Shown here: positions 35,324-44,791 of the stretch, piece after piece
Layout of the letters: every line of letters begins with the position of its first letter
How positions within the stretch are numbered: position 1 is the first letter of the stretch
Source: an uncultured Flavobacteriales bacterium
Lineage (GTDB): Bacteria > Bacteroidota > Bacteroidia > Flavobacteriales_E > Vicingaceae
DNA length: 64,000 nucleotides
Direction: 5' to 3'
Assembly: GCA_913056345.1 (NCBI GenBank)
Contig: CAJXMH010000006.1
Span: 1-64,000, forward strand
The notes under the pieces: model-generated
What the model saw: the letters and a program-made list of their open reading frames with translations, nothing else
Databases searched by the model: none
Told to the model about the DNA's origin: nothing
Position numbers and translations under genes: made by a program

Positions 35324-35703
35324 GAAGGCAGTTTAATTAAATCAGCCTCAACTGGATACTTGTCCAATATTTCTTGAGTAAACTTATTTTGTCCGTAAGG
35401 AACAATGATGTGAAAACTTCCTTTTTTCATCTTGGCGATTGTAGATAAAAGCTTCCATTTACTCACCAAAGAAGTAACTTCATCTGTCTTTCTTGCTAGC
35501 TCAAAATAAGCTTTACCATGATTTCCTTCAGCAGTAATGTCAGGTGTATAATTGGTATCATCACCTTTTTTATCAAAAGAAATTGGATCTTCATAGCCAT
35601 CAAGCTTTGATTTTACATCAGTGAAACCTCTGCTCTCAACTAATTCGACGGCTTTTAACATCCAGTCATGTATCTTCTTGCTCTCATCTACTTCTACAAT
35701 CAT
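35320..35703 (-). CDS. Small protein, possibly PD-(D/E)XK nuclease-like
   Basis: I do not recognise a named family for this 127-residue cytoplasmic protein. The middle (about 68-105) reads Y-T-P-D-I, a short loop, Y-F-E-L-A-R-K, then a Lys/Trp-bearing helix and F-H-I-I-V-P-Y. That pattern is like the core of PD-(D/E)XK nuclease folds (PD, then E, then a helix and strand), but the catalytic Lys after E-x is replaced by Ala, so it may be inactive or unrelated. It stands alone, convergent with the PorE-like gene. Confidence 0.55.
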   Translation of the reverse strand: MIVEVDESKKIHDWMLKAVELVESRGFTDVKSKLDGYEDPISFDKKGDDTNYTPDITAEGNHGKAYFELARKTDEVTSLVSKWKLLSTIAKMKKGSFHIIVPYGQNKFTQEILDKYPVEADLIKLPS

Positions 35704-35794
35704 AAATAGCTTTATTTAATTTGTTTAATGCTCTTATAACAAGAAACTTAAGCAAATGTTTTTAAAGCTACAAGCGAAGTGACAAAGCTAAATT

Positions 35795-36880
35795 TTACCT
35801 TCCAAGCTGATAAAGCATCTTTCCGTGCGAAAATAGCGCTCTAAAGAAAGAAGACTCAGAGTTGTATGGCATACCAAACTCTCGAGCTGTTTTCCTTACA
35901 ATTGGAGCTATCTTGCGGTAATGAACATGACTAATATTTGGAAACAAATGGTGTTCTACTTGAAAGTTCAGTCCTCCAATCAACCAAGTAAAAACGCGAT
36001 TTTGGTTACAAAAGTTGAGGGTAGTTTGTAATTGGTGAGCTGCCCATTGGTTACCCATATTTCCTTCTTTTGGAAGCGGGAAATTAGTGTCTTCCATCAC
36101 ATGCGCTAATTGGAAAATAAGCGCCAAGGTAAAGCCTGCTACGAAGTGAACTGTTAGAAATCCTATAATTAATTGCCACCATGCGACATCAAGGAATATT
36201 ACGGGTAGTACAACCATGTAAGTGAAATAGACCACACGAGTTATGATGATCAATGTAAGCTCTTTACCATAAGATGTTTTGAGTTGCTTATACAAACCCA
36301 TTTTTCGATAACGCACTACATCCACAAAATCTTTCTTAAAGGTCCATGAGAGGGTCATTAGGCCATACAATAACCAAGCATATAAAAATTGATATTTATG
36401 AAAAGGCTTTTTCTCTGCATGAGGAGAAAACCGAAGAACGCTTCCGGGTGCAATATCCTCATCATAACCTTCAATATTGGTATAAGAATGATGTAGGATA
36501 TTATGTTGAGCTTTCCAGTTATTTACATTTCCACCTAAGAAATTCAACGAAAAGCCGGCCGTTTTATTAAGCCATTTGATTCTTGAAAAACTTCCGTGAT
36601 TGGCATCGTGCATAACAGATAAGCCAATGCCGGCCATACCTAGACCCATTAAGGCACACATCAACCACATTAACCAAGCATCTGAAACTACATTAAACAT
36701 AATCATGGCATAAGGCACTACATAAAGCGCCAGCATGAAAAGTGCTTTAAGCTTGATTCTGATTCCACCTGTTTTTGAAAGTTGATTTTCTTTAAAGTAT
36801 TGGTCAACCCTCTTTCTTAAGGTTCTTACAAATTCGTTTTGGGTTTGGTTGGTGAATTTTAGGGGACTAATCATTTGCAT
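35795..36880 (-). CDS. Membrane acyl-CoA fatty acid desaturase
   Basis: A 361-residue membrane di-iron desaturase of the front-end/linoleoyl-CoA type. The three histidine boxes are intact: H-D-A-N-H (91-95), H-N-I-L-H-H (126-131) and Q-V-E-H-H (307-311). The Gln in the third box is typical of front-end (delta-5/delta-6) enzymes, but the fused cytochrome b5 domain of eukaryotic ones is absent. Four or more TM helices surround the boxes. It introduces a double bond into membrane fatty acids; the position cannot be predicted. Two ATGs (36880 and two codons downstream) are possible. Confidence 0.9.
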   Translation of the reverse strand: MQMISPLKFTNQTQNEFVRTLRKRVDQYFKENQLSKTGGIRIKLKALFMLALYVVPYAMIMFNVVSDAWLMWLMCALMGLGMAGIGLSVMHDANHGSFSRIKWLNKTAGFSLNFLGGNVNNWKAQHNILHHSYTNIEGYDEDIAPGSVLRFSPHAEKKPFHKYQFLYAWLLYGLMTLSWTFKKDFVDVVRYRKMGLYKQLKTSYGKELTLIIITRVVYFTYMVVLPVIFLDVAWWQLIIGFLTVHFVAGFTLALIFQLAHVMEDTNFPLPKEGNMGNQWAAHQLQTTLNFCNQNRVFTWLIGGLNFQVEHHLFPNISHVHYRKIAPIVRKTAREFGMPYNSESSFFRALFSHGKMLYQLGR

Positions 36881-36897
36881 TTATTCACTGTTTTTTT

Positions 36898-36905
36898 CAA
36901 AGATA
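36898..36905 (-). promoter_or_regulatory. TAnnTTTG promoter element of the desaturase
   Basis: Minus strand TATCTTTG lies 17 nt before the ATG at 36880. Confidence 0.5.
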
Positions 36906-36987
36906 AGGTCTAATGGTAGGATAACGAAAACAAATAGGAAGAATATATTCAACAATTAATTCTGAACAAATCCTTAAACTTGTTCGG

Positions 36988-38817
36988 ATGAAGTCGAAAC
37001 TACTTCCCAAACTATACCTTTTCTTAGGGATTCTTTCCTTTTTAGTCTATTCGAACACATTAAATCATGACTATGTTCTTGACGACTTTTCTGTTATTAA
37101 AGACAATTTTGTTGTCAAACAAGGATTGGAGGGGATTCCAACTATTTTCAAAACCCATTACCGCTATGGCTATGGCTACCAAACGGCCACCCTATACCGG
37201 CCCCTTAGTTTAAGTCTTTTTGCTTTGCAATGGGAATTGGCTCCCGATCAAGCAAGTCTAGCACACCTCACCAACCTTATAGCATATGCCCTTTTAGTGT
37301 GCTTAATCTTCTTTTTTTTAAACAAGCTTTTTGGGAAAGAAAAGCTATGGCTAAGCTTTTTTAGTGCTTTCCTTTTTGCTCTTCATCCCATTCACACCGA
37401 GGTGGTAGCAAACATTAAAAGTATAGATGAAATAATGGCCTTTGCTTTTTGTTTGTTGAGCTTGATCTACTTGCTAACTTATGTAGAATCGAAACATAAA
37501 AAAGAATTGTTTTTCAGTTTATCATTTTTTGCAATCGCATTCTTTTTTAAAGAAAGCACCATCGCTTTTCTTGCAGTTGTTCCCTTGACTCTCATTTTAT
37601 TTCGTGACTTCCCTCCCATCAAAGCGATAAAAACAAGCCTTCCCTTTTTGCTTCCAACGGCAATTTACCTGATAAGTAGAAGAATAGTGCTTGGAAGCTT
37701 CGGTGGCAATAAAGCTATTGCAGTGATTGATAATGTTTTGGTTGGAGCGCCAAACGCAGCCATTAAGTTGGCAAGCGCACTAAAAATTATGCTCTTGCAT
37801 CCTTATAAGCTTTTATTCCCCAAAACTTTAATGAATGACTATTCCCTAAACGTAACCCAATTAAGCAGCTGGTCAGATCCACTTGTGTGGTTAAGCCTTT
37901 TATTTTACGCTACTTTGATCATAATCTTATTCAAAACGTGGAAACATCACAAGATCATTGCCTTTTGTATTGCGTTTTTCTTGATCAATACAGCTTTGTA
38001 CACTAACATATTCATCACTATTGGGACTCCTTTCGGTGAAAGACTACTCTTTATTGCATCTTTGGCTTTTTGTATCCTATTAGCTTACGCTATTCTCGGC
38101 TTCTTTAAGTTGAATCAGCATGTAACAAGCTTCAAAAAACTTAGTAAACCAATGGTTTTGTTTGCACTTATTGGAGTGGTTTATGCCTTTAAAACCATTG
38201 ATCGAAACCAAGCTTGGAAAGATAATTTCACACTTTATGCTACAGATGTAAAAAACTGCAGCGAGAGTGCACGCTGCCAATACTATTATGGCTTAGGTCT
38301 CATGAAAGAAAAGGCCTTAAAAAGTAAAAATGAAAAGAAGCGTACGGAATTGATTCAAGAAGCAATCAAGGCTTTTGATCGAGCAGTAAGCATCTACCCT
38401 ACCTATTCTGATGCTTACGGCCAACGTGGTTTAGCCTACTACAGAATGGGGAACTATGAGGCTGCTTTATATGACTACAAACAAGCAGTAAAACATTTAT
38501 CAGGCAACGCTAACGCGTGGTCAAATATGGGTACACTCTTATTCGAGCAAGGCAGATACCAAGAGGCGAAACAAGCTTTTGAGAAAGCCTTACAAGCTAA
38601 TCCCAATCATGTAGATGCGCTTGCCAATTATGGCTCTACCCTTGGTACTTTGGGCGAATTCAATACCGCCATAACCTACTTCAAAAGAGCAATAGCTCTT
38701 AAACCTGATGAACCTTCTTATTATCAGATGGTGGGGATGACTTATCAAAACTTGAATAAACCAACATTAGCACAGCCTTATCTTAAGAAAGCAAACGCTT
38801 TGCGCCAAAACCAGTAG
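36988..38817 (+). CDS. TMTC-like membrane protein with TPR repeats
   Basis: A 609-residue protein with an N-terminal membrane half (about 10-400, eight or more TM helices) and a C-terminal TPR half (about 420-605, four or five repeats). The N-terminal loop has Y-V-L-D-D-F at residues 29-34, whose Asp pair is the usual catalytic acid site of GT-C glycosyltransferases. The layout resembles TMTC proteins, which O-mannosylate cadherins in animals. Bacterial homologues are common but their acceptors unknown. Transferase activity is inferred. A small HEAT-like gene follows 1 nt downstream. Confidence 0.75.
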   Translation: MKSKLLPKLYLFLGILSFLVYSNTLNHDYVLDDFSVIKDNFVVKQGLEGIPTIFKTHYRYGYGYQTATLYRPLSLSLFALQWELAPDQASLAHLTNLIAYALLVCLIFFFLNKLFGKEKLWLSFFSAFLFALHPIHTEVVANIKSIDEIMAFAFCLLSLIYLLTYVESKHKKELFFSLSFFAIAFFFKESTIAFLAVVPLTLILFRDFPPIKAIKTSLPFLLPTAIYLISRRIVLGSFGGNKAIAVIDNVLVGAPNAAIKLASALKIMLLHPYKLLFPKTLMNDYSLNVTQLSSWSDPLVWLSLLFYATLIIILFKTWKHHKIIAFCIAFFLINTALYTNIFITIGTPFGERLLFIASLAFCILLAYAILGFFKLNQHVTSFKKLSKPMVLFALIGVVYAFKTIDRNQAWKDNFTLYATDVKNCSESARCQYYYGLGLMKEKALKSKNEKKRTELIQEAIKAFDRAVSIYPTYSDAYGQRGLAYYRMGNYEAALYDYKQAVKHLSGNANAWSNMGTLLFEQGRYQEAKQAFEKALQANPNHVDALANYGSTLGTLGEFNTAITYFKRAIALKPDEPSYYQMVGMTYQNLNKPTLAQPYLKKANALRQNQ

Positions 38818-38818
38818 A

Positions 38819-39340
38819 ATGGACTTAAAAAATCAACTTCTACAAGAACATTCAAAGATAAATAGTTTAGCGATCAGAAATTATCTCATTCAAAATCCTC
38901 AAGAACTAGATGATTTCATGGCTATCTTTTTCGGTGATGTTTATCGATTGAGTCAAAGAGCTGCTATGGTCGTCAGTGCTTTATTTGATTATCAAAAAGA
39001 ATTGATGCAGCCCTACATTAAAGATATGATCCTGAAACTTCAGGAAAAGGAACTACATGTTGCTGTTAAGAGAAATATTGTTAGAATACTTCAAGAGGTA
39101 GAAGTAGACGATGATCTATTAAGCTTGCTGTTTGATCGTTGTGCTTTTTATGTGCAATCAGCATTAGAGGCAATTGCTGTGAAAGCCTTTTCAATGAAAG
39201 TAATGGTCAATGCTTGTATAAGATATCCTGAACTAAAGCAGGAGGCCTTTCTCATTATAGAAGAGGAAAAAAGAAGAAACCAAGCCAAAGGGATTCAAGC
39301 CAGATCGAAAGCCATGTTAAAAATTCTTGAACGTATTTAG
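38819..39340 (+). CDS. Small HEAT-repeat-like protein
   Basis: A 173-residue all-helical protein without a signal peptide. Repeated paired helices (about 40-70, 75-110 and 112-150) with alternating Leu/Ile/Val positions suggest HEAT or ARM repeats. No catalytic motif is visible. It starts 1 nt after the TMTC-like gene, so it should be co-transcribed with it, and a scaffold role is only a guess. It is followed immediately by the convergent msrA. Confidence 0.6.
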   Translation: MDLKNQLLQEHSKINSLAIRNYLIQNPQELDDFMAIFFGDVYRLSQRAAMVVSALFDYQKELMQPYIKDMILKLQEKELHVAVKRNIVRILQEVEVDDDLLSLLFDRCAFYVQSALEAIAVKAFSMKVMVNACIRYPELKQEAFLIIEEEKRRNQAKGIQARSKAMLKILERI

Positions 39341-39341
39341 C

Positions 39342-40013
39342 CTAATGATTTTCTTTTAACAGCTCGGGAAACTTGGCTTGAAAACGTTTTAAACGGGGAA
39401 TGGAAACCGACTGTACGTAAGGGTTTTCAGGGTGATTCTGCTCATACTCTTGATGGTATTCTTCTGCCCTCCAAAACTTATCAATTTCCTTTATTTCCGT
39501 CACTATCGAAGCATTGTAGACTTCTTCTTCAGTTAATTGCTCGATATATTTTTCGATCAATTCTTTTTCTTTTTGATTGGCATAAAAGGCAATGGAACGG
39601 TATTGTGCTCCCCTGTCTGGACCTTGTCGGTTCAAAGTGGTTGGATCGTGAGAACCGAAGAAAACTTTGATCAAGGTTGGAAAATCAATTACGGACGAGT
39701 CATAGATGACTTTTACTGCCTCTGCGTGTTTTGTCAAGCCCCTGCTCACTTCTTCGTAGGTAGGATTGGCCTTTTCACCTCCTGCATATCCTGAAATAGC
39801 TTCTTTTACACCTTTTACAGACTGAAAAACTGCTTCTACACACCAAAAGCAACCACTTGCAAAATAAGCGACCGATCCGTCTACTTCTTCTTCAGTTTGA
39901 ATTAAGCTTTCTGCTACTTGGGCTTCTTCTTTTCCCGGTTCTGAATTATTGCCACAACCCACTAGTGGTAGGAAAATCAAAATAGATAATGTAATGCTGA
40001 TCGATTGTCTCAT
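39342..40013 (-). CDS. msrA: Peptide-methionine (S)-S-oxide reductase, lipoprotein
   Basis: A 223-residue MsrA with a lipoprotein signal peptide ending LVGC (Cys20), so it repairs oxidised methionine in envelope proteins rather than in the cytoplasm. The active-site motif G-C-F-W-C is at residues 54-58, with Cys55 as catalytic residue. G-Y-A-G-G and Y-R-S-I-A-F also match the family. No MsrB domain is fused. It lies 11 nt after the MoxR-like ATPase gene on the same strand, so it may share its transcript. Confidence 0.95.
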   Translation of the reverse strand: MRQSISITLSILIFLPLVGCGNNSEPGKEEAQVAESLIQTEEEVDGSVAYFASGCFWCVEAVFQSVKGVKEAISGYAGGEKANPTYEEVSRGLTKHAEAVKVIYDSSVIDFPTLIKVFFGSHDPTTLNRQGPDRGAQYRSIAFYANQKEKELIEKYIEQLTEEEVYNASIVTEIKEIDKFWRAEEYHQEYEQNHPENPYVQSVSIPRLKRFQAKFPELLKENH

Positions 40014-40024
40014 AAAAGTATGTT

Positions 40025-41500
40025 TTAGGCTTCTTCTCCACTAAAAAAAGAACTAAGCAAATCTCCAAATTGGTAACTTCTTTCCAATTGTTGCTTGCTT
40101 AAATGTGAATATTCAGCGAGGGCGTGTAACAGAAACTCCATCATTAAATATTTACCTTCTTCAGGCAGGTTGCTAAATTTCGTTGTTACTAATTCCGAAA
40201 GTCCCTCAACTTGGTCTAATTGTTTATGGTATTGTTTTTTAGATGCTTCATTCATGAGGTCTATCCGATTTGAAGAAAACCAATTAATGATTTTGCTATA
40301 ATCATCAGCATAACGATCATCTGATTTTTTCTTCAAATCTTTTAGTTCACTAAAATAGGTTGCTGCTAAAGCACGTATAGCACTTCGAATAAGGGCATAG
40401 CTGACATTAGTAGCTCCTTCTTGCTCGCCTTCGTAAACCATTTCGATCTTTCCAATAATGGCAGGTATTACAGCCATTACATCTGCAATACGGGCAGTGG
40501 TTTCCTTTTCCTTATTCTTTAACATGCGCCTTTCTGCTGCACTAAATAGAGTTTCATAGGCTGAAATAGAAAGTCTTGCTGAAACACCCGACTTTTCGTC
40601 TACAAATTCGCTCTCTCTAGCCTCTACTGCTATTTGCTCCAACAGGTCTTTGATGATTTCAGGCACTAAAACCTTAACCTTCACATCATCTCCTACTTTT
40701 GCTTCTTGCTCCGTAATACTTTTAGCTATGCTAATAGAGTTAGGATAATGGGTCATGATCTGACTTTGAATACGGTCTTTTAAGGGCGTAATTATAGATC
40801 CACGATTGGTGTAATCTTCAGGGTTTGCAGTAAAAACTAATTGTATATCAAGTGGAAAACGTAATTGGAAACCACGGATCTGTATATCTCCCTCTTGTAA
40901 GATATTAAATAAGGCAACTTGTATTCTTGCCTGCAAATCGGGTAATTCATTGATCACAAATATGCTACGGTTAGCACGGGGAATCAGACCAAAATGGATA
41001 ACCCTTTCGTCGCTGTAATCTAATTTAAGGTTGGCTGCCTTAATTGGATCTACATCTCCAATCAGATCTGCAATTGAAACATCAGGGGTGGCTAACTTTT
41101 CCACGTAGCGCTCGTTGCGGTGAACCCATTCAATTGGGGTCTTGTCTCCTTCTTTTTCGATCTTTTCTCTAGCATAAAAACTCAACGGACTAAATGGATC
41201 GTCATTCACCTCTGATCCTGAAACTATAGGTATGTATTCATCCAACAAGTTTGTCATCAAACGTGCAATCTTTGTTTTAGCCTGCCCTCTTAAACCTAGT
41301 AAATTAATACTGTGACCTGCTAATATGGCTCTTTCAAGCTTTGGTATCACAGTATCCTCATATCCAACAATGCCCGGAAAAACCTCTTCTCCATTCTGCA
41401 TCTTTTGAATCAAGTTTTCTCTTAATTCTTGGTGTATGCTTTTAGATTGATACTTCGATTTTTTCAAATCGCCCAATGTCTTAATTTGATCTTGCTTCAT
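40025..41500 (-). CDS. MoxR/Mg-chelatase-like AAA+ ATPase
   Basis: A 491-residue AAA+ protein. Walker A is G-L-R-G-Q-A-K-T-K (69-77). The segment N-E-L-P-D-L-Q-A-R-I-Q-V-A-L-F-N is near 195, and an arginine-finger region and helical lid follow. The sequence resembles the I subunit of magnesium chelatase and MoxR ATPases. Together with the VWA protein encoded just upstream (the stop TAA and start ATG share one base, TAATG), it should form an ATP-driven chaperone or metal-insertion pair. No third chelatase subunit or substrate is encoded nearby. Confidence 0.85.
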   Translation of the reverse strand: MKQDQIKTLGDLKKSKYQSKSIHQELRENLIQKMQNGEEVFPGIVGYEDTVIPKLERAILAGHSINLLGLRGQAKTKIARLMTNLLDEYIPIVSGSEVNDDPFSPLSFYAREKIEKEGDKTPIEWVHRNERYVEKLATPDVSIADLIGDVDPIKAANLKLDYSDERVIHFGLIPRANRSIFVINELPDLQARIQVALFNILQEGDIQIRGFQLRFPLDIQLVFTANPEDYTNRGSIITPLKDRIQSQIMTHYPNSISIAKSITEQEAKVGDDVKVKVLVPEIIKDLLEQIAVEARESEFVDEKSGVSARLSISAYETLFSAAERRMLKNKEKETTARIADVMAVIPAIIGKIEMVYEGEQEGATNVSYALIRSAIRALAATYFSELKDLKKKSDDRYADDYSKIINWFSSNRIDLMNEASKKQYHKQLDQVEGLSELVTTKFSNLPEEGKYLMMEFLLHALAEYSHLSKQQLERSYQFGDLLSSFFSGEEA

Positions 41501-42591
41501 TAAAATCTCTTTTTTTTGTTTTTCTCGTAATCTGTAAATATAAATTCGCCTAGTCCCTTCAAGTCTGAATAAAATGCCTTTCCATTATTCGCTTCAGTAA
41601 ACTCTTCCACGAACTGCTGCAAATAGGGATCTTTTGCAATCATAAAGGTGGTAATGGGAATATTTAATTTCCTGCATTGGCGGGCTAGGTTAATGGTCCG
41701 GTTCAAAATTTTGGGATCTTGACCCCAACTATTTTGGTAATATTCTCCGTTTTCTATGATGCAGGTTGGTTTTCCGTCTGTGATCATAAAAATCTGTCGG
41801 TTAGGATTGCGCCTTCTTTTAAGCAGATCCATGGCCAATTCTAAACCTGCAACTGTGTTGGTATGATATGGCCCAACTGATAGATATGGAAGATCTGTGA
41901 GCTTTACCTCCCAAGCATCATTGCCAAATACTACTACCTCTAAGCTATCTTTAGGATACTTGCGCCTAATCAATTCGGCTAAAGCCATTGCTACCTTTTT
42001 AGCAGGTGTAATGCGGTCTTCACCGTACAAGATCATACTGTGAGAAATGTCAATCATCATTACCGTTGACATTTGGGCACTGTGAAACTGTTCATTAACC
42101 TCCAAATCGCTTTCTAGCATTTGAAATTGGTCTATGCCGTGATTGATCTGCGCATTTTTAAATGATTCAGTAAAGGCAATGTGCTCTGCAGAGTCACCAA
42201 ATTGAAAAGGCCTGCGATCTGCACTATCTTCTTCTCCTTGTCCAAAATAATTGCTTTTGTGATTACCTCGACCGCTTCGCTTTAGTTTACCAAAAATCTG
42301 CTCTAAGGCTTTACTGCGGATTAACTGCTCCCCTTTGCTGCTAAGCAGCTTCTCTCCTGCTTCATTTTGCTTTACATAGCGCTTTTCCTCTAGCTCCTTC
42401 CGAAAGTCTTCAAGGGTATAATCATCATCTGTAAGCTGATACTCCTGATCTAACTGCTCCAACCATCTAAAAGACTCTTCATAGTCACCCGAAGTATGGG
42501 TCATGAGTTCTAGAAAAATTTCGAGTAAGCGCTCAAAAGGACTTTGCTTTTTCTCTTCCTCTAAAAACTCCTGAAATCTAAATCCTATCAT
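41500..42591 (-). CDS. VWA-domain partner of the MoxR-like ATPase
   Basis: A 363-residue protein starting MIGFRFQEFLEEE. ATG 42591 fits better than an upstream start that adds 26 non-conserved residues. The VWA domain occupies about 170-350, with MIDAS motif D-I-S-H-S and the later I-T-D-G-K-P-T. The N-terminal half is acidic and helical. VWA partners of MoxR ATPases bind target proteins in a metal-dependent way. Its stop overlaps the ATPase start, so both are translated together. It is divergent from the SpoIIE-phosphatase gene. Confidence 0.82.
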   Translation of the reverse strand: MIGFRFQEFLEEEKKQSPFERLLEIFLELMTHTSGDYEESFRWLEQLDQEYQLTDDDYTLEDFRKELEEKRYVKQNEAGEKLLSSKGEQLIRSKALEQIFGKLKRSGRGNHKSNYFGQGEEDSADRRPFQFGDSAEHIAFTESFKNAQINHGIDQFQMLESDLEVNEQFHSAQMSTVMMIDISHSMILYGEDRITPAKKVAMALAELIRRKYPKDSLEVVVFGNDAWEVKLTDLPYLSVGPYHTNTVAGLELAMDLLKRRRNPNRQIFMITDGKPTCIIENGEYYQNSWGQDPKILNRTINLARQCRKLNIPITTFMIAKDPYLQQFVEEFTEANNGKAFYSDLKGLGEFIFTDYEKNKKKRF

Positions 42592-42682
42592 ATTCCTAAA
42601 AGTAAACAAACAGTTTTGGGTCTTGCTGGTTCTGAGCTTAATTATTCTTAATACTTTTAAGCATCCCAAAAGCCCTTTTAAT

Positions 42683-44785
42683 TTGAAGCAATTTGCTTTT
42701 CAACTATTACTCATATGCTCTGTTTTAGCTCATTTTTCTAATGAGTCGGTTGCGCAAGACTTACGGGCATATAATCTAAAAAAAATAGGTGAATCTCAGC
42801 ACTTGGCCAAAGAGTCTAAAATCCTTGAGGATCCCAGTCATCTGCTAGATTTTCATGCCATAATGGAAAGCGATAGTGTTGAGAGCCTATTCACTAGTCC
42901 ATCCAATGACATTCCTTATTTGGACTTTACTGCCTCAACCTTTTGGCAAAAGATCAGTCTCAAAAATCCTACGGATGAAGAGTTGACTTTCTACCTTGAA
43001 ACAGCACGTCCACTCACCAATAAAGTAAACCTCTACTTATTCAATGAAGAGGGCGACTTAATCAAGGTATTTCAAGCAGGTGATGATCTACCGTTTAAGG
43101 AGCGCCCTTACCAGCACCGAAAGTTTATTTTTCCGTTATCTTTTGAGGCCAACACCTCCACTACATTATTATTAGAAACTGAAAGCGATGGTGAAATACT
43201 AAAGTTGCCGCTAAAGTTTTGGAACGTTGAAGCTTTTACACAGTTTAGTGCTACTGAAAACTTTTTCTTGGGACTTTACTACGGTTTATTCATACTTGTG
43301 ATCGTGCTATTTTCATTTTTTGGACTAGCGCTTAGGCAAGGACTTTACCTTTTCTTTGTCAGTTATGTGTTTGTGCTGGGTTTATTCCAGTTTTCGCTAG
43401 ATGGATTGGCTTACCAGTATTTGTGGCCATCACATCCATGGATGGGAAACCATGCAATTTTAATTTGGGCAGCCATTTCTATGCTTGCCATGATGTTCTA
43501 TGTTAAGCACTTCCTTACTTTTCAAAAAAACCATCCAAAGTATATTAAAGTCTACAATGGCTTTATGGTGCTTATTGTGCTGTCTCTTTTGGCTTCATTG
43601 ACAAACGGTCCTCTCTATCAATATGCTTTTCCTGTTTTAAACGGCCTTTCATTCATATCAATCCTATACATACTTTATGGTTTAGTTTTAAAATACCGTA
43701 GCAACGATAAGCCTGAACTTCCTATTCTCTTAGCATTCCTGTGCTTGGTGATTGGCTCTATTCTGTTCATTTTGGCAAACACCAATTTCATCAACAATGA
43801 ATTTTTAGCAGCCAATGCCTTAAAACTAGGTTCAGCAACGGAAGTCACCTTCCTTTCTCTAGCTATGGCAGGACGGTACCGCAAAACACAACAAGAAAAG
43901 ATTTCTGCCCAAAACGAAGCATTTAAGCGTTTAGAAGAAGTGAACACTTTGAAAGAAGAGCAAAATGTTAAATTAGAGAAACAGGTAGCAGAACGAACCG
44001 AAGAAATTCGTGAACAAGCAAATACACTTGCTCAACAAAATAAAGAAATCATCAACAGCATCAATTATGCTCAGCGCTTGCAAGACGCTATTTTACCTTC
44101 TGAAAATGCACTGAATAAAGCATTACCAGATCCTGCCGTGCTTAATTTACCCAAAGATATTGTTAGCGGTGATTTCTATTGGCTTGAAACCACTGAAAAG
44201 CATGTTTATTTCGCTGTTGCAGACTGCACCGGCCACGGGGTACCCGGTGCATTAGTCAGTGTTGTAGGCTATAACGCCCTTAACCGTTGCGTGCGTGAAT
44301 TAAAGTTGACTAATCCTGCTGAAATTCTCGATCACCTGACAATGATGGTGGAAGAAACTTTTTCAAAGGAACAAAATACCGTAAGTGATGGAATGGACAT
44401 TGCCTTATGTGTTTGGGATAAAAATGAAAGCCTATATTTTGCAGGTGCATTTAACCCCCTCTATCTCATAAAAAATGAGGAATTGATCGAAATAAAAGGA
44501 GATAAACAACCAATAGGCAAGTTTATTAAAAGAGAGCCCTTTAAAGCGCATGAAATCAAGCTAAACAAAGGAGACGCTGTTTATTTATTCTCCGATGGTT
44601 ATGCCGATCAGTTTGGAGGACCAAAAGGTAAAAAGCTCAAATATTCGAGATTCAAAGAATACTTGATTGAGCTTAATCATCTAAACAGCAAATCCCTTGA
44701 AAATTCTTTAGAAAAAAGAATTCGAGCTTGGCAAGGCAATGAAGAGCAGATCGATGACATCTGCGTGATGAAAGTCCAATTTTAG
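42683..44785 (+). CDS. 7TMR-DISM sensor with SpoIIE-type PP2C phosphatase
   Basis: A 700-residue membrane signalling protein. I choose TTG 42683 because it gives a normal signal peptide (MKQFAFQLLLICSVLAHF...). A periplasmic 7TMR-DISMED2-like domain (about 25-180) is followed by seven TM helices (about 185-400), a short coiled coil (about 415-460), and a SpoIIE/PP2C domain. That domain has the metal-binding Asp motifs G-D-F-Y-W, V-A-D-C-T-G-H-G, S-D-G-M-D-I-A and F-S-D-G-Y-A. It should dephosphorylate a protein, often an anti-sigma-antagonist, on a periplasmic cue. No STAS or anti-sigma gene is adjacent. Confidence 0.85.
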   Translation: MKQFAFQLLLICSVLAHFSNESVAQDLRAYNLKKIGESQHLAKESKILEDPSHLLDFHAIMESDSVESLFTSPSNDIPYLDFTASTFWQKISLKNPTDEELTFYLETARPLTNKVNLYLFNEEGDLIKVFQAGDDLPFKERPYQHRKFIFPLSFEANTSTTLLLETESDGEILKLPLKFWNVEAFTQFSATENFFLGLYYGLFILVIVLFSFFGLALRQGLYLFFVSYVFVLGLFQFSLDGLAYQYLWPSHPWMGNHAILIWAAISMLAMMFYVKHFLTFQKNHPKYIKVYNGFMVLIVLSLLASLTNGPLYQYAFPVLNGLSFISILYILYGLVLKYRSNDKPELPILLAFLCLVIGSILFILANTNFINNEFLAANALKLGSATEVTFLSLAMAGRYRKTQQEKISAQNEAFKRLEEVNTLKEEQNVKLEKQVAERTEEIREQANTLAQQNKEIINSINYAQRLQDAILPSENALNKALPDPAVLNLPKDIVSGDFYWLETTEKHVYFAVADCTGHGVPGALVSVVGYNALNRCVRELKLTNPAEILDHLTMMVEETFSKEQNTVSDGMDIALCVWDKNESLYFAGAFNPLYLIKNEELIEIKGDKQPIGKFIKREPFKAHEIKLNKGDAVYLFSDGYADQFGGPKGKKLKYSRFKEYLIELNHLNSKSLENSLEKRIRAWQGNEEQIDDICVMKVQF

Positions 44786-44791
44786 GGTCTA

